Shown in pieces: positions 21,640 through 33,450 of a stretch of 64,000 nt of DNA. How positions within the stretch are numbered: position 1 is the stretch's first letter; the number at the start of each line of letters is the position of its first letter. Source of the stretch: Phaseolus vulgaris (Eukaryota > Streptophyta > Magnoliopsida > Fabales > Fabaceae); the NCBI RefSeq assembly GCF_000499845.2, contig NC_023756.2, forward strand, positions 31,897,660 to 31,961,659, given 5' to 3'. Position numbers and translations under genes: made by a program. The notes beneath the pieces were generated by a model that was not told where the DNA came from, searched no databases, and saw nothing but the letters and a program-made list of their open reading frames with translations.

Positions 21640-22608
21640 TGGTTCTGATTGCTTTTGCAACCTTGAGACATATTATTTTGATAGTTATTATTGTTGGAAA
21701 AACCACTTTGCCCTCCCTGATTACTCATATAATTGACCTCTACTTCAGATTAATTATTTTGATAAGAACAATGACCATTGGGATTATCACCTCCACAAAA
21801 ATTACACCTTATTGGTTGAGTCTGATTCGGAGAAGATTGCATAACTTGTATTTGTTGTGGCAGTTTAGATGCTGTGTCAGAATTAAATACTAAGCCATAA
21901 TTGCATCTAAAGTATTAAGATCTAGCAACCCTTTCTTTGAAAACCTTGTCTATCATGTTGGGCATGATAATTTGTTGATGCCAATGCATAAATAATCGTT
22001 CTTGCCTATTCACATCAACAATCATCATCGTACCACTAGTTGCAGCGTCTAAAACCATTTTTGTATCAGATTTGAGGTCATTATGAAAGATATTCAATTC
22101 GGCAATATCTTCAAACCCATGATTTGATCATTTTATCAACATCACTTTGAATCTCTCCCATGTTTCACAAAAGGCTTCATCAAATCCTTGTTTGAACATA
22201 AAAATATCAGACTTTTCTTTGATGTAATGGGATAGTGGGAAAAATCTTTGTAAATTTTTTTCCTCTACATCTTTCCAACTACTGAGGCTCTGATTTGGAT
22301 GTGATTTGAGCCATTCCTTAGCTTTTCCTAGCAATGAGAAATGAAATAAATGCAGATAAACAATTTCAATATCACCTAATTGAAATCCCATTGTTCCCTC
22401 AAATTCATAGGATGTAGACAAATGTGTATATGGAAACTCAGGTCCATTGTTGTAAATTGATGAGTACTGATCAAATTGAGGAATGCAGGTTTCATCTCCA
22501 AGACCTTAGTTGTAGCAGGTATTGAATACTAGCAAAATGCCCTGACCCTTGCTTTATAGCATAATCACCAAGTGTACTTCTAGGCAGTAATGGTTGTTCT
22601 TCAACCAT
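21640..22608 (-). pseudogene. D1 gypsy gag fragment
   Basis: Start at MVEEQPLLPRSTLGDYAIKQ (22608). After breaks come MGFQLGDIEIVYLHLFHFSL, LGKAKEWLKSHPNQSLSSWK and FMFKQGFDEAFCETWERFKV (22421-22128), then NIFHNDLKSDTKMVLDAATS (about 22097). A cysteine/histidine knuckle-like CNFCGGDNPNGHC lies near 21780-21815. This is a retrotransposon gag domain of the plant gypsy type, with at least four frame breaks. Confidence 0.8.
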
Positions 22609-22800
22609 GTTGTTGTCTTCCTGAAAATTTCAATATGAAAGGTAGAATTAATTGAAGATTCTTCTCTAATTTCTCATTGTTTTTCTTTTCTCTTTTTAAC
22701 CCTATTCTTCTAAGCTTCCTTTTCGATCTCTGATTCAAATTGGAATTGGTCTTTGGAAACTTGTCCTCTTAATATTATATAAGACAACTCACTCAAGGAA

Positions 22801-24020
22801 AGAGTAACTACTTTACGGCAAGTATACTGAGTTAGAAGTAATAATTTATCCCTAAGGACGAATATCGAAGCCACAAGAAATAATTAAATTCTCGAGTATA
22901 ATATTCACTAAATATATAAGACAATATGTAACAGTTTGTTGAGAGGTTGTGTGTATGATGAATTTGTAAGACATTAAATAAAGCAAAGTAAATTATTTGT
23001 ATGAGTTAATTGGAAAAATTAGGATTGGGGTTCATATTTCTCACTCGTTTGTACTTTTCAAAATCGTATAATATTCAATCTTGATTGATATAGAATGCAC
23101 ATATAAAAATCATCCATATTGATTCCTCGCATACAAAATTATTAAGAGAGTCTCCCAAATATAGATTCCTCATATATTTATAAAAACTACTTATCATTAC
23201 GAAGAAATATTATAAAACAATGAACATTTCAAATCTATTCCTAGAATTCAAATATCTTAAGTATTCTCATTTAGGTTAGATGCTTAGAAGTACTTTCTAG
23301 TCAAATCTAAGGATCAAAATCATGAATAGTTCAAGCTTTGAGAATAAAATGATAGTACCAATTATCAATCAAGAATTGAATATTATAGATAAATATCACC
23401 TCAATACATAAGACTTTGAATATATTACTCTCAATCCCAAAGGGAAGAATTAGCCATTCATGTTGGCCATTACAAGCATGGATAGCAAGAAAAGAAGATT
23501 CAAGCTGTTTCTCCTTGACGACTGCCTCCTTTAGGTTTTTCTATCTCTCTCTATTCTTCCAATGATGTCTAGGGTTATGCCTCTTTCTATCTCTCGCTTA
23601 ATCAAATTTGACGAGAAAAAACCCAACTTTACTAGAGAGAACTCGCTTAGGCGAGTCTAGGGTGAGTTCCTATGGAGTGATCTTGCTTGCGCAAGTTTCC
23701 AACGTTTCAACTTTGTCTTTTTATCCTTTTCTTTAACTTTTCTATTCTTTTTTAATCCTTAATTTCATAACTTATAAAACATTCATTTAATAATTTTTAC
23801 TTTTTTTATATTTATTTAACTTTTATTCAATTATTATTTTATATTCTAATTTAATATTTAAGCAAATATAATTCAATATTAAATGAATATCCTTCTTACA
23901 TTAAATAAATTATATATAATATCTTATTCTTATTTGTGATTTTATTAGAGACGAGAGAAAAGGACAAATATATTGTGGGATGTTACCACTGAAGTTTGGC
24001 AACATTAATTATATACTGCA
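22801..24020 (-). repeat. LTR-like region of D1
   Basis: Upstream (minus strand) of gag, AT-rich, repeated at about 59870-61116. Has short palindromes such as ACTCGCTTAGGCGAGT (23645-23660) and CTTGCTTGCGCAAG (23687-23700) close together. LTR ends not resolved; the identification as a 5' LTR is from position only. Confidence 0.5.
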
Positions 24021-25395
24021 TTCACTAAAAAAAATTCTAATTTTTTTAGAGTTTGTTAATGGAGGTTACTATAACCTCTTGTAATGCACACACATACTAA
24101 GGTTTCCAAAATCCTAGTAAGGCACACACTTAGTAGAGGTTTTTCAAACCTTTGATAAACCTCAACAATTTTTTAATGAGTCAAAATATATATTTTAATT
24201 TTGTTATTTTTTCCTTTCTCTTGATTTCCCCTCTTTCTAACCTAATGTATTTGTTCTGGACACAATGCTAACCTAGGTGCTCATTTCCTTCCAAATACTT
24301 TTCGTCTTCCTTTCCAATAGTTCAACCTTCTTTCAAAATCCATCAGCCTCATTCTCTTCTTTCCATCACTTTCTTCCTTCTATTTTCACAATCATTCGTC
24401 GAAGTCCCAAATACTCCTCGCCTCTACGATTCCCTTTCTGTATCCAAGTTCGAGTCTCTCCCCTTTGAATTGTTGGTATATTTCACATAATTAAGTTTTC
24501 TGAAGTTGTCAATTTAATGAGTTTTCTATAACTAGCGTGTTTTGTTTGACTTATGTCTATAACATGATTCTCTTTGTGACTTGTATTTGTTTGTTACCGA
24601 TTTCGATATTGTCGTTGTGGATGAAAGTTACGAAGTTCTCGAAGAGGAATTGAAAGTTCAGGTTTGTTTTGAAGATTTTCTTTTTATATTATTTGTTGTT
24701 TTATTAATTTTAAAAGATAACGATTAGATTTGTTTAATTAGATGTAACTTTTGATGAATTTTCACTTCTCTATTTTTCATTTTCCACTTGTCCACTTTCT
24801 AAATTACTCTACCAAAGTAGATAAGTTTCTCTGATCTCCTTTTCTTCTTTTTATTTAATAAATTGCCAAATTGGAATAATGGATTTTCATTTGTTCTGCC
24901 TCATTAATGTTGTTATTTCATCTTAGCAAGACATCCATTATTTTTCTAACTCTTCAAATTTATAACAACATTCACTGCTTCTAAGTCCTCCTAAATCGTA
25001 TATGCATTCCTATTCTTTCATTTCTGCATTTTAAGACTGTGATGAAATTTTAACCTACCCTAAAATGTTAATAGGGTAATTGTTGCATCAATTTTAACCT
25101 TGGGGTGTCCAAAAAATGGTTCCAATTAAATAGCATGCTATAAAACAAGTTACATGCATGGTCATTATGAAATTCACAGATTATTTTATTTGTCATTGGT
25201 TGGACATTCTTTTTCTGGTAGAGAGTGCATATTGATCCGCCATGCTTTCTATTTTTGGTAGGGAGTGCCTATAGATTGATCCTAAAGAGCATCTTATGTT
25301 CCTTGCAAAGCCTTCTTCCAACTCTCAACAACAGAGAGAAAGGTATTTGTATTATAATTTATTGTCTAGAATTATAAGCTCATCTTAAAGTGTCA
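24021..25395 (+). other. Segment with CACTA-like start and exon-like fragments (D1 copy)
   Basis: Begins CACTAAAAAAAATTC; the D2 copy at 61125 reads CACTACAAAAAAATT. It is followed by two direct subterminal repeats (CTAGTAATGCACACAC-like, 24070-24150). Further on there is an open stretch VVVDESYEVLEEELKVQ ending at a GT donor (about 24594-24661), and another AG-flanked, GT-ended stretch near 25259-25340 (D2 frame SLQSLLQTLNNREK). These look like captured gene exons with introns. The parent gene was not recognised, and D2 carries frameshifts, so no function is assigned. Confidence 0.45.
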
Positions 25396-25400
25396 GTAAT

Positions 25401-26220
25401 TGATCTTGCCTGTTGACCAAAACGTTGGAACTTGCCTCGTCAAACTTTGGATCGACGTGTGCACCGCGTCAACCTCCGTCCTTCGTCACGATCCACCTCA
25501 AGAACCTGCAAAAGAACAGAGCGGCGCCGCTGCGGCCGATCGCACTCCAACGCCCAAGTCAGTGACTGAACCACCAAATACTTCAAGAGTAACACTCAAG
25601 AACTCTCAAGGAACCGTGAACCAGTTCTCTCTCACAGTATGCTCAAGAACTCGCAAGCGTAAAGAATACAATCTGAACGTGCCTACCTCAGAAGTTCGTT
25701 GGGAAACCCTTATATACCTGGGCACTTTCTCTCTCCTTGCAGTTACACACCTGGACACGTGGCTCGCATCCAGCAGTGCACGTGCTATCATCTGGAGCCT
25801 CCTTGACTTGGGCGCTGCTTCTGACTCTCTTTTGGCTAAGTTACTTATGCATGGTACTGCCCAGTGCATAGCTAACTTGGAGCGCGATCTCTACTGGGAT
25901 TGGCGAGTTAGGGTGCCTTCGTACACCTTCCCTGTGGTCTCGCCGGCCGCCTTCATAATCTGCACCACCTTCATCTTCGGTAATGTGCTTGCTCCGGCGA
26001 TCTCTAATCACTTGGTCGCCTGAGTTTACATCTGGCGACTTCATCTTTGAACCGGTGACCGCCGGTTCTGGTATGCTGGAGATCGGAGCACGCCAACTTC
26101 ATAACTGGCGACTACACGAGCCCCCCGACTTCCTTCCCTTCTGCCAACCTTGGGTCTCGTCAACACGCCTATACCGTAGCTTGGTGCCACGTCATCACTT
26201 CCGACTACCAGGGCGGTACA
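25401..26220 (-). mobile_element. GC-rich gypsy-type solo LTR 1
   Basis: 820 bp with TGATCTTGCC at one end and GGGCGGTACA at the other, flanked by target duplication GTAAT (25396-25400, 26221-26225). Absent from the D2 copy (empty site near 62535). On the minus strand it starts TGTACCGCCC and includes TGACTTGGGCGTTGGAGTGC, which matches solo LTR 2 (TGACTTGAGCGTCGGAGTGC at 30121). No internal domain. The 207-codon open frame across it is incidental. Confidence 0.92.
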
Positions 26221-26225
26221 GTAAT

Positions 26226-26988
26226 TATCATTTGGATTTTATTATTACAGGATAGCAGAGCTTATGTTTGAGAAGAGTGGGCTCAGTTGGGCGAGATTCT
26301 CTAGAAGCTTCTAGCTTAGGCGAGTTTGGACGAGTATTTGGAGCGTTTCAACTTTCCATTTTTATCTTTTATATTCTCCTTTTCTCCTTTCATCTCCATT
26401 TTTCCCTAAAATAATGAAATTAACACAAATTTGGGAATAAATCATTCTTATTCATATTATAATCACAAAATATGTAAACATGTTTAAATTCATAAATTAG
26501 GAGTTATATTATAATTATTTTATCAATTAATATTCACAAGTGCTTTCTATTTTAATATCAAATATTACATAAATATGACACTTATCACTCTTTTAACATA
26601 TCTGAGAATTATAATCGCTACAGTATAGTGACTTGGCCCACCTAACCTTAGGGAAAGGGGATAAGATAGTCAAACCCACACTCATCTCCCTCATTGTTGT
26701 TCCTATGCTTGTGTGTGGAGAGAGAGAAAGAGAGAGATATTTTAGAGATGTGACTAGTAACGTTTTAAAATATTAATTATATAACACATTAAACTAATGC
26801 ATATATTAATATTTTACACAAATAATTAAATGAATAAATAAATAAATTAGGGTTATTTATGTTACACTAATATGTATTATTATATTGAATGATATCACAT
26901 AAATATTATAATGCTTACATTAATTTATTACATTAATGACATTATTTAATAATTAAATGTATACATTAACTAATTTTCTTATTTTAAA
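26226..26988. other. AT-rich D1 sequence, no gene seen
   Basis: Counterpart of 62560-63302. Contains the palindromic CTTAGGCGAG motif near 26316 and GA-rich and AT-rich stretches. Confidence 0.6.
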
Positions 26989-26991
26989 TAT

Positions 26992-27102
26992 CACTGCAAG
27001 AAAATCATTAAATAAAAATCAATTTTAGAGACAAAAATTAATTAGTAAGTAATTATTTTTATCTCTAAAATTAGTTTCTCTTTTAATGATTTTCTTGTAG
27101 TG
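26992..27102. mobile_element. CACTA-type MITE, deleted form (111 bp)
   Basis: CACTGCAAGAAAATCATTAA at one end, inverted as TTAATGATTTTCTTGTAGTG at the other, with 3-bp duplication TAT on both sides, as expected for CACTA elements. The same site in D2 holds a 263-bp version (63306-63568). Confidence 0.85.
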
Positions 27103-27159
27103 TATATTTAAATAATCATTTTAAAAAGAAAATTACTAATAAAATTAAGATTAACCCTC

Positions 27160-27840
27160 TTTCATTGAACTACTCATCTTTTTTTTCCACATAAATGGTG
27201 TAGATTCATAGAGTTTTCTCATCAAAGTTATCAAATTTTGACCAGTGACAAAAATAATATTTATACCTATCTTTGAATTTTTAGAATTTAGAGAAATACC
27301 CAACAACATGGACAAAGATGAAGACGACGAAGACGCACATAAAGTTTTTTAAAGAATGATGAGATTAATCTCAAAATCAAATTAAGGAAGTATACCAAAA
27401 GGTAATTCATATAGAAATTTTTTATTATTTAGATTCAAACCTTTTCTCAATGTTGTGTTTTCTCTTAGTTATTCAACTTAAAAAATATTTCGTTGACAGA
27501 ACATTGCATTTTTTAGTAATGCGTATATTGAGTACTATTCACACAAAAAAGACAATTTTTTTTGAAAAAAAAAACATGTAAATGAGGATTATACATAAAA
27601 CATGCAAACTTAACATTTTGTTGGAAATTGGGTTTGTGTCTAGGAAGAGCCAAGAACGGGACGAGGATGTTGAGTGGCAGAGGTGTTGAAATGAAAGAGT
27701 TGATATATTAATATTATGCCTCAACATTAACAACCCAAGAGACAACATTCTTAACACTGTTCATTGGTTTGGGGCTGTTGTGTGGAATGGCCTCACGGCC
27801 AACACAACACATTATTTTGTCATCATCTTCTTCTGGTCAT
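27160..27840 (+). pseudogene. Exon-like module M1 (decayed)
   Basis: Shares with 30440, 54010 and 63650 a block with an AAAGTTATCAAATTTTGACC-like leader, an ATG (27309) followed by codons for MDKDEDDEDAHKVF and then a stop, a GT donor and a TTGACAG acceptor near 27490. Downstream homology to M2 continues to about 27830. The parent gene was not recognised. Confidence 0.45.
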
Positions 27841-28820
27841 AATCTACTATTTTTAATTGTTTTCATTTTGTTTTGGTTGGATTTAAATTAAATGTTTGAT
27901 TGGAAGGTATGGTTTAGTTGGCTAAAAAATATGAGTTTTGAATGGGAAAGAAGGAGTTGGAGTATTGTATGCAGTTGTGGATGATATTGTGGAAGAGACA
28001 TAGGAAGAATTGGATGGATTTGAGAGCGAGTCTTTCTTCTATACAGTTTTATTGATTATGCATTTGATAGAAGTTTCACTGTTAATAACCACATTAGATA
28101 ATGAGTTTTTGTTATTTATATATTTATAGTTGTTTTCTTGATTAACTAAGTGAGATAATTATTTTGTTATCTAATGTTTTATAATAAACTTAACCTGAGT
28201 TTTATAAATAAATACTATAAATTAATAAAAAAAATCTTAAGCGTTAGCTTAAATTAATATATAAATAAATAACAATAGTATTATATTTAATATATAAACA
28301 ACATTAATATTATGTTTTTTATCAGTTAAGGTGGACTCAACTCATATCATAAAATAATCATATTTAAATAATTCTGTCGAAACATCAATAAAATATTCTC
28401 AGAAATATTTATTGAAAATATTATTTTTATTTTTATAAAGTATAGTACATTTTTTATTAATAAAAATAAAATAATAAATTGAAACATTTCAGTGTTTGGT
28501 TTTTCATATATAAAAAAAAAAAAGTTAAGGCATATCTACTTCATTGAAGATTACATAAAGATGCTTTACCATCAAGCATGAAATAAAATTTTAGAAAGAA
28601 GACATAAAAAAAACACTCATTAAAACATAGATTGGTTAGCCAAATTGCAACTAATAAACTTTGTCATAATATTCATACATAAATTTAATCTTACACAAAG
28701 TGGAAATTAGCTTGGAGAAGGACTTTGTTTGAGTGGAAAAAGGTTCTAGAGAGTCAACTTCTTCAGAAGCTTCAAAGGTTGAGGATCGAGTTGGAAATGA
28801 AAGATAGTTGGGTTTGCAAG
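27841..28820. other. AT-rich intergenic sequence
   Basis: No coding, RNA-gene or clear element signal seen. Poly-A/T tracts are common. Confidence 0.6.
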
Positions 28821-30400
28821 GATAGAGACTAAAATAATTTTTGCTTTCTAAATTAGTTTTTATTATTGTTGAATAGTTTCTAAATTGGTATCTAATTAGC
28901 TATCAAAGTTTGAAATACCAATTATTTAGATTCTAAATTTGGTAGCAAAAACCTTGGGAGCTAATTAGATACCAATTTAAAAACTATTTAACAAAATAAA
29001 TAGAAAGTATGTACCGTCCCGTATCCGAGCGTTGACAAAGTCAAGGTCAAAGTCAACGTCGGGGTCAAAGTCAACATAAGGAGTCGCCTAGGTGAGGAGA
29101 CGCCAAGTGCAAGCATCGCCGAGGCAGGGCGTCGCCGAGAGGAAGCGTCGCCAAGGTAAGGCGTCGTCTAGGTGATGGCATCGCCAAGTCAAGGCGTCGC
29201 CCAGCTAGGGCGTCGCCAAGGTGAAGACATTGCCAAGTCAAGGCGTCGCCCAGCTAGGGTGTCGCCAAGGTCAAATGTCACAAAAGCAAGGCAATCACAG
29301 TGTTGCTCCCCGATACCTGTGGGTAGGAAAGACCATGGAGGGAGTGACGCCGTGGGAAGGCCTCAAACCCCGATAACCCGGGGTAGCAATAAAGAGAAGA
29401 GGAAGGGGGCTTCAAGGCCATAGTAATAGCACCAGTGTAGAGCAATCTGACTCGTGAAGTGCCCATGCCGCCCCAAAGACGCCCTTGGGATAGTTACGAC
29501 TCATGAGAAGGGTCACGCCCGGGGGCAGCCAGGTGCAGGGTACGAGAGGAAGGTAGATACGCTCTCAAAGTGAGTGACTAGAGGTTTGGGGGCATGAGTT
29601 GGCACCCAAAAAGTCACCCCTTGCGCAGGTGCACTCCCAGGTAGGAGGACTCACACGAGGGAATACCCCCAGATGGGGTCACGGCGCTATGAGGCCCTCC
29701 ACGTGTACAGCAGCCAAGCCAGAATAGAAACGTCATCTTGTCAGGTACAAGGTAATTAAAGTTATTTAACACAGTTTACGTTTCAAGCATTTAAGGTACT
29801 ATAAATGCTCCCAAGCGGTTTGAACGTCTTAAATGCGCTGGACGTTTTATAATTAAATGCGCTTTAAGGTGCTTTGAATGCGGGAGTAGTTTAAACAGCG
29901 CCTTGAATGTTGGAAACGGGATTCGAACTTTTGGCAGACTTTCCCAGAGTACACTCTAGCTGCTTACTCGAGTCTTGAGACTACGCACAAGGGACTAGGG
30001 AGAGAGAGGTTGTTTGCCAAAGGGAGAAAAGATACACAATACACAGTTTCATTAGACCACCTTCAGAGTGCCAGTCACGGTGCTCCGATACGGAGGTGTA
30101 GAGTTTTGGTGTTTCTTGCTAGCTGACTTGAGCGTCGGAGTGCAAACGACCGCTAGGGCGCCCTTTTGTCCTTCTTTGTAGGAATCCACAGGTAACTAGT
30201 GGGAAGGAGTCCCTAGCTGACGAGTGAGGTTGCGCACAAAGACGTCCCAGGTCAACCGGCCGGACCAAAGTACTTTAGAAATCAGAATTTTTTTTAGTCT
30301 CTAAAATGGTTTCTAATTTAGTCAATATAGTAAGTAATTATTTTGATTTCTAAAATTAATTTTTATTTTCATGATTTTCTTATATTGTATATTTAAATAA
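28821..30400. repeat. MITE-like relic split by solo LTR 2
   Basis: 28821-29009 and 30268-30400 together resemble the long MITE at 63306-63568 (AATAGTTTCTAAATTGGTAT, CAATATAGTAA, and a degraded CATGATTTTCTTATATTG end). The flank after it, TATTTAAATAATCATTTTAA, is shared with the MITEs at 27102 and 63568. Confidence 0.6.
29010..30267 (+). mobile_element. GC-rich gypsy-type solo LTR 2
   Basis: 1258 bp, TGTACCGTCCCG to CCGGCCGGACCA, flanked by AAGTA (29005-29009, 30268-30272). The 5' part has repeated GTCAAAGTCAA (W-box-like TTGAC on the other strand) at 29030-29080, then degenerate GCGTCGCCNAGGT repeats at about 29080-29275. The 3' part has the TGACTTGAGCGTCGGAGTGC signature. No internal domain. 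Confidence 0.93.
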
Positions 30401-31110
30401 TCATTTTAAAAAGAAAATTACTAAAAAAATTAAGATTAATCATCTTTCATTGAACTACTCATCTTGTTTTCCCTATAAAAGGCAAAGATAAATAGAGTTT
30501 TCTCATCAAAGTTATCAAATTTTAACCAATGAAAAAATAATATTTATAACTATCTTTGAATTTTTAGAGTGTAAAGAAATAGCCAACAATATGGAAAAAG
30601 ATGAAGACGACGAAGTACATAAACTTTTTCAAAGAATGATGAGATTTATCTCAAAATCAAATCAAGGAAGTATACCAAAGGTAATGTATATAGAAGTATT
30701 TGATTAATTAGATACAAACCTTTTTCTCAATGTTGTGTTTTCTCTTAGTTATTCAACTGAAAAAATATTTCGTTGACAGAAAATTGCATTTTTTAGTGAT
30801 ACATATATCGAGTACTATTCACAAAAAAAGACAAAATATTTCAAAAAAATAAACATGTAAATGAGGATTATACATAAAACATGCAAACTTAACATTTTTG
30901 TTGGAAATTGGGTTTGTGTCTAGGAAGAGCCAAGAACGAGACGAGGATGTTGAGTGCTAGAAGTATTGAAATGAAAGTATTGATGTATTAATATATGCCT
31001 CAACATTAACAACCCAAGAGACAACATTTTCAGCATTGTTCATTGGTTTGGGGTTGCTCTGTGAAATAGCCTCGTGACCAACACAACACATTGTTTTGTT
31101 TTAATAATAT
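30401..31110 (+). pseudogene. Exon-like module M2
   Basis: Leader with TATAAAAGG (30474), ATG at 30591 and open codons MEKDEDDEVHKLFQRMMRF through SNQGSIPK to a GT donor (GTAATG, about 30681), then an AT-rich intron-like stretch and a TTGACAG (30773-30779). Homology to M1 extends to 31100, including GTCTAGGAAGAGCCAAGAAC. No known family was recognised. Confidence 0.45.
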
Positions 31111-31774
31111 ATGGTGAAAGGAATCCAAACTTAGTAATTATGATGAAAAAGAATTTATATCTACTATAATATCTGAACTTTTGTGCAACATAACTTTCTT
31201 CATTATTTTGTAGCTGCAACCAAAGGTAATAAAAAAGAGAACCTCAATTCCAATTTTAGACATTTCTATTGTACATTTGATTATGCGATAGTAATGCGCT
31301 CACTTGGTATCCTAAATTTGTACCTGTACATTTGATAAAACTTCTTATTTGGATTGTCTTTATGTCACATTAGATACATATGATATTATTTAATATATTA
31401 TATGCTTCCGTATAATTATTGTGAAATTTTGATCATATATTACTATTAGTATTACTTTTAAATTACTCTCTCTATCTTTAAACACGTTTAAAGTTATTTC
31501 ATGTATATGGTTATAATTATATATTTTTTTCAAAAATATTTTAATTAAATAATTTAGTACTCTCATTTTATTGATACCTGGGTTTGCAATAATATACTAT
31601 TTGGCTTCCCATTTTCAGTTTGTATTAGGATTTCACATTTTCAGTTTGTATTTATACAACATTAAGAAGGTTCAACTAAACATATTTTTTTTAATCAATT
31701 AGAATACCTCTCTAATATTCTTACTTATTGATTACACGTTAGTTTTTCAAGTTGGCCAATTAGAACTTCTTATT
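31111..31774. other. AT-rich intergenic sequence
   Basis: Nothing recognised. Confidence 0.6.
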
Positions 31775-32205
31775 AGATGAATATTCATGTATAACATTTT
31801 TTACCGATAAAAAATAAATATATATAATAAATAAATTATTTGAGGTATAGATTTTTTTATGTTAAAGTTAATACAATAGAAAACTAAATTAATTTTGGAG
31901 ATAAGATTTTATTTCATTCTCTCATCTGAAGGGTTTTGGTGCAGCTATAGGGTTTGTGTGGGTGACCGTTTATTCTCCAACTTGGTGATGGACGGTGGTG
32001 GCGCATGGGTGATGGGGGATGGTTAGTAGCAACATGGCAATCTGTCAAGACGCTAGTGGTGGCGCGACCACTTTCTACATCTACATACTAGGTGTATTCT
32101 TCCTTAAATCTTTTTCTTTGTAAAGGTGTGTTAATATGCTTTTAGGATAGACTTTCTTGAAGTAGGACTTCAAACTTTCTTCTTGGAAATTCTATTGCAC
32201 AAAAA

Positions 32206-32446
32206 GTTGTCACCTTTGTCATGTAGCCAGTTCTAATTTGTGGTAAAGTCAAGATTTTTATTAAAATTTGTGGTAAAATCAAATTTTTTATCAAGCAACG
32301 TGCACGGGTACTGTTAGCGAGGGTGTCAAGGCTTTTCATCCAAAAAAGTTGTCTCCTTTTTCATGTAGCCAGATCTAATTTGTGGTAAAGTCAAGATTTT
32401 TATAGAGAAACGTATGTGAGTGCTGCTAGCGGTAGTGCGGTAGGGT
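32206..32446 (+). repeat. LINE 5' UTR monomers, copy 1
   Basis: Two units beginning GTTGTCACC/GTTGTCTCC, each containing CATGTAGCCAG and TAATTTGTGGTAAAGTCAAG. The first has an extra partial duplication of the TTGTGGTAAA segment. Confidence 0.75.
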
Positions 32447-32486
32447 CCAAAGTGTCTTTTTTTTGGAGTTTTGTGGAACTTAAAGA

Positions 32487-32998
32487 ATGGCGGAGGCCTC
32501 TACCGGTTTTTTGATACCTTGGGGTTGTTTGAAAGAGAACAAAGTGATTCCAATTAAGAAGCGGTTGCTACGCAAGGACATAGGAAAACCTATGCTTAGG
32601 CCTTGGGCAATACTTGTGGCATCCCTTTGTCCCAACTACCTACACCTTGTATTTAGGGGGACATGGTTGCTATTCGGGTTGAAGAGGAAGATTACTTGGT
32701 TGGTCTAAAGGATTACTTAGAATCTACAATTTGCCTTTGGAATATTGGAGACCAAGGGCGATATTTTCCATTGCTAGAGGCATTGATACTCTTTTGTCTT
32801 TGGATGATCATACCATATAAAAGAATATGGGTTTGTTTGCTAAATTGTTGGTGGATATTGATCTTTTGTCCCTCTTCTAAATCAACTCTTGGTTTACCAT
32901 TCAGGCTTTGCATTTATAGCCGACGTGGAATATGAATGACTCCATCCATTTTGCTCTCACTGTAAGATGATTGGGCATGAACTTTCTCAATGTCACGT
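32487..32998 (+). pseudogene. LINE ORF1 fragment, copy 1
   Basis: Begins MAEASTGFLIPWGCLKENKV, parallel to 33815 and 48109, then changes frame and jumps by an internal deletion from the IRVEEEDYL region to RIYNLPLEYW-like sequence. It ends near GHELSQCHVIHAQ before the tandem junction. A nucleic-acid-binding ORF1 protein remnant. Confidence 0.72.
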
Positions 32999-33450
32999 GA
33001 TTCATGCTCAGGATCGTGTTAGATGAATATTCATGTATAACATTTTTTACCGATAAAAATAAATATATATAATAAATAAATTATTTGTGGTATAGATTTT
33101 TTGAAGTTAAAGTTAATATAATAGAAAACTAAATTAATTTTGGAGATAAGATTTTTGCTATGTTCTCTATCCTCCGAAGGGTTTTGGTGCAGCTAGGGTT
33201 TGTGTGGGTGACCGTTCATTCTCCAACTTGGTGATCGATGGTGGTGCAGGGCTCGTGGGTGCTGGTCAGTGGTGACATGGTAGTCTATCGAGACGCTGGT
33301 GGTGGCGCGACAACTCTCTACGTCTGCATACAATGTGTATTCTTTTCTTAAATATTTTTCTTTGTAAAGGTGTGTTAATATGCTTCTAGGATAGAGTTTC
33401 TTAAAGTAGGACTTCAAAATTTCTTCTTGGCAATTCTATTGCACAAAAAA

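Larger units (their letters stand above)
20465..22800 (-). mobile_element. D1: Athila-like Ty3/gypsy gag-protease remains
   Basis: Minus-strand order is gag (start 22608) then protease (20896-20627). RT, RNase H and integrase are not seen before element C interrupts at 20464. D2 (57519-59870) is a close copy. Both carry many stops and frameshifts, so they are dead fragments. Assignment to the Athila/Tat group rests on the gag and protease motifs. Confidence 0.75.
31775..33018 (+). mobile_element. LINE 5' end, first tandem copy
   Basis: Repeats at 33019 onward, starting TAGATGAATATTCATG. Contains a GC-richer 5' untranslated region, two about 140-bp monomers (32206 and 32348) and an ORF1 fragment. 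The middle of ORF1 present in the second copy is deleted near 32702. Confidence 0.75.

Noticed and set aside
25400..26023. 207-codon plus-strand open frame
   Set aside because: It lies wholly in solo LTR 1 (25401-26220, GTAAT duplication), begins at the LTR edge and shows no domain; chance frame in GC-rich DNA.
29172..29423. 83-codon frame in GC-rich DNA
   Set aside because: Inside solo LTR 2 and made of GTCGCC repeat units.
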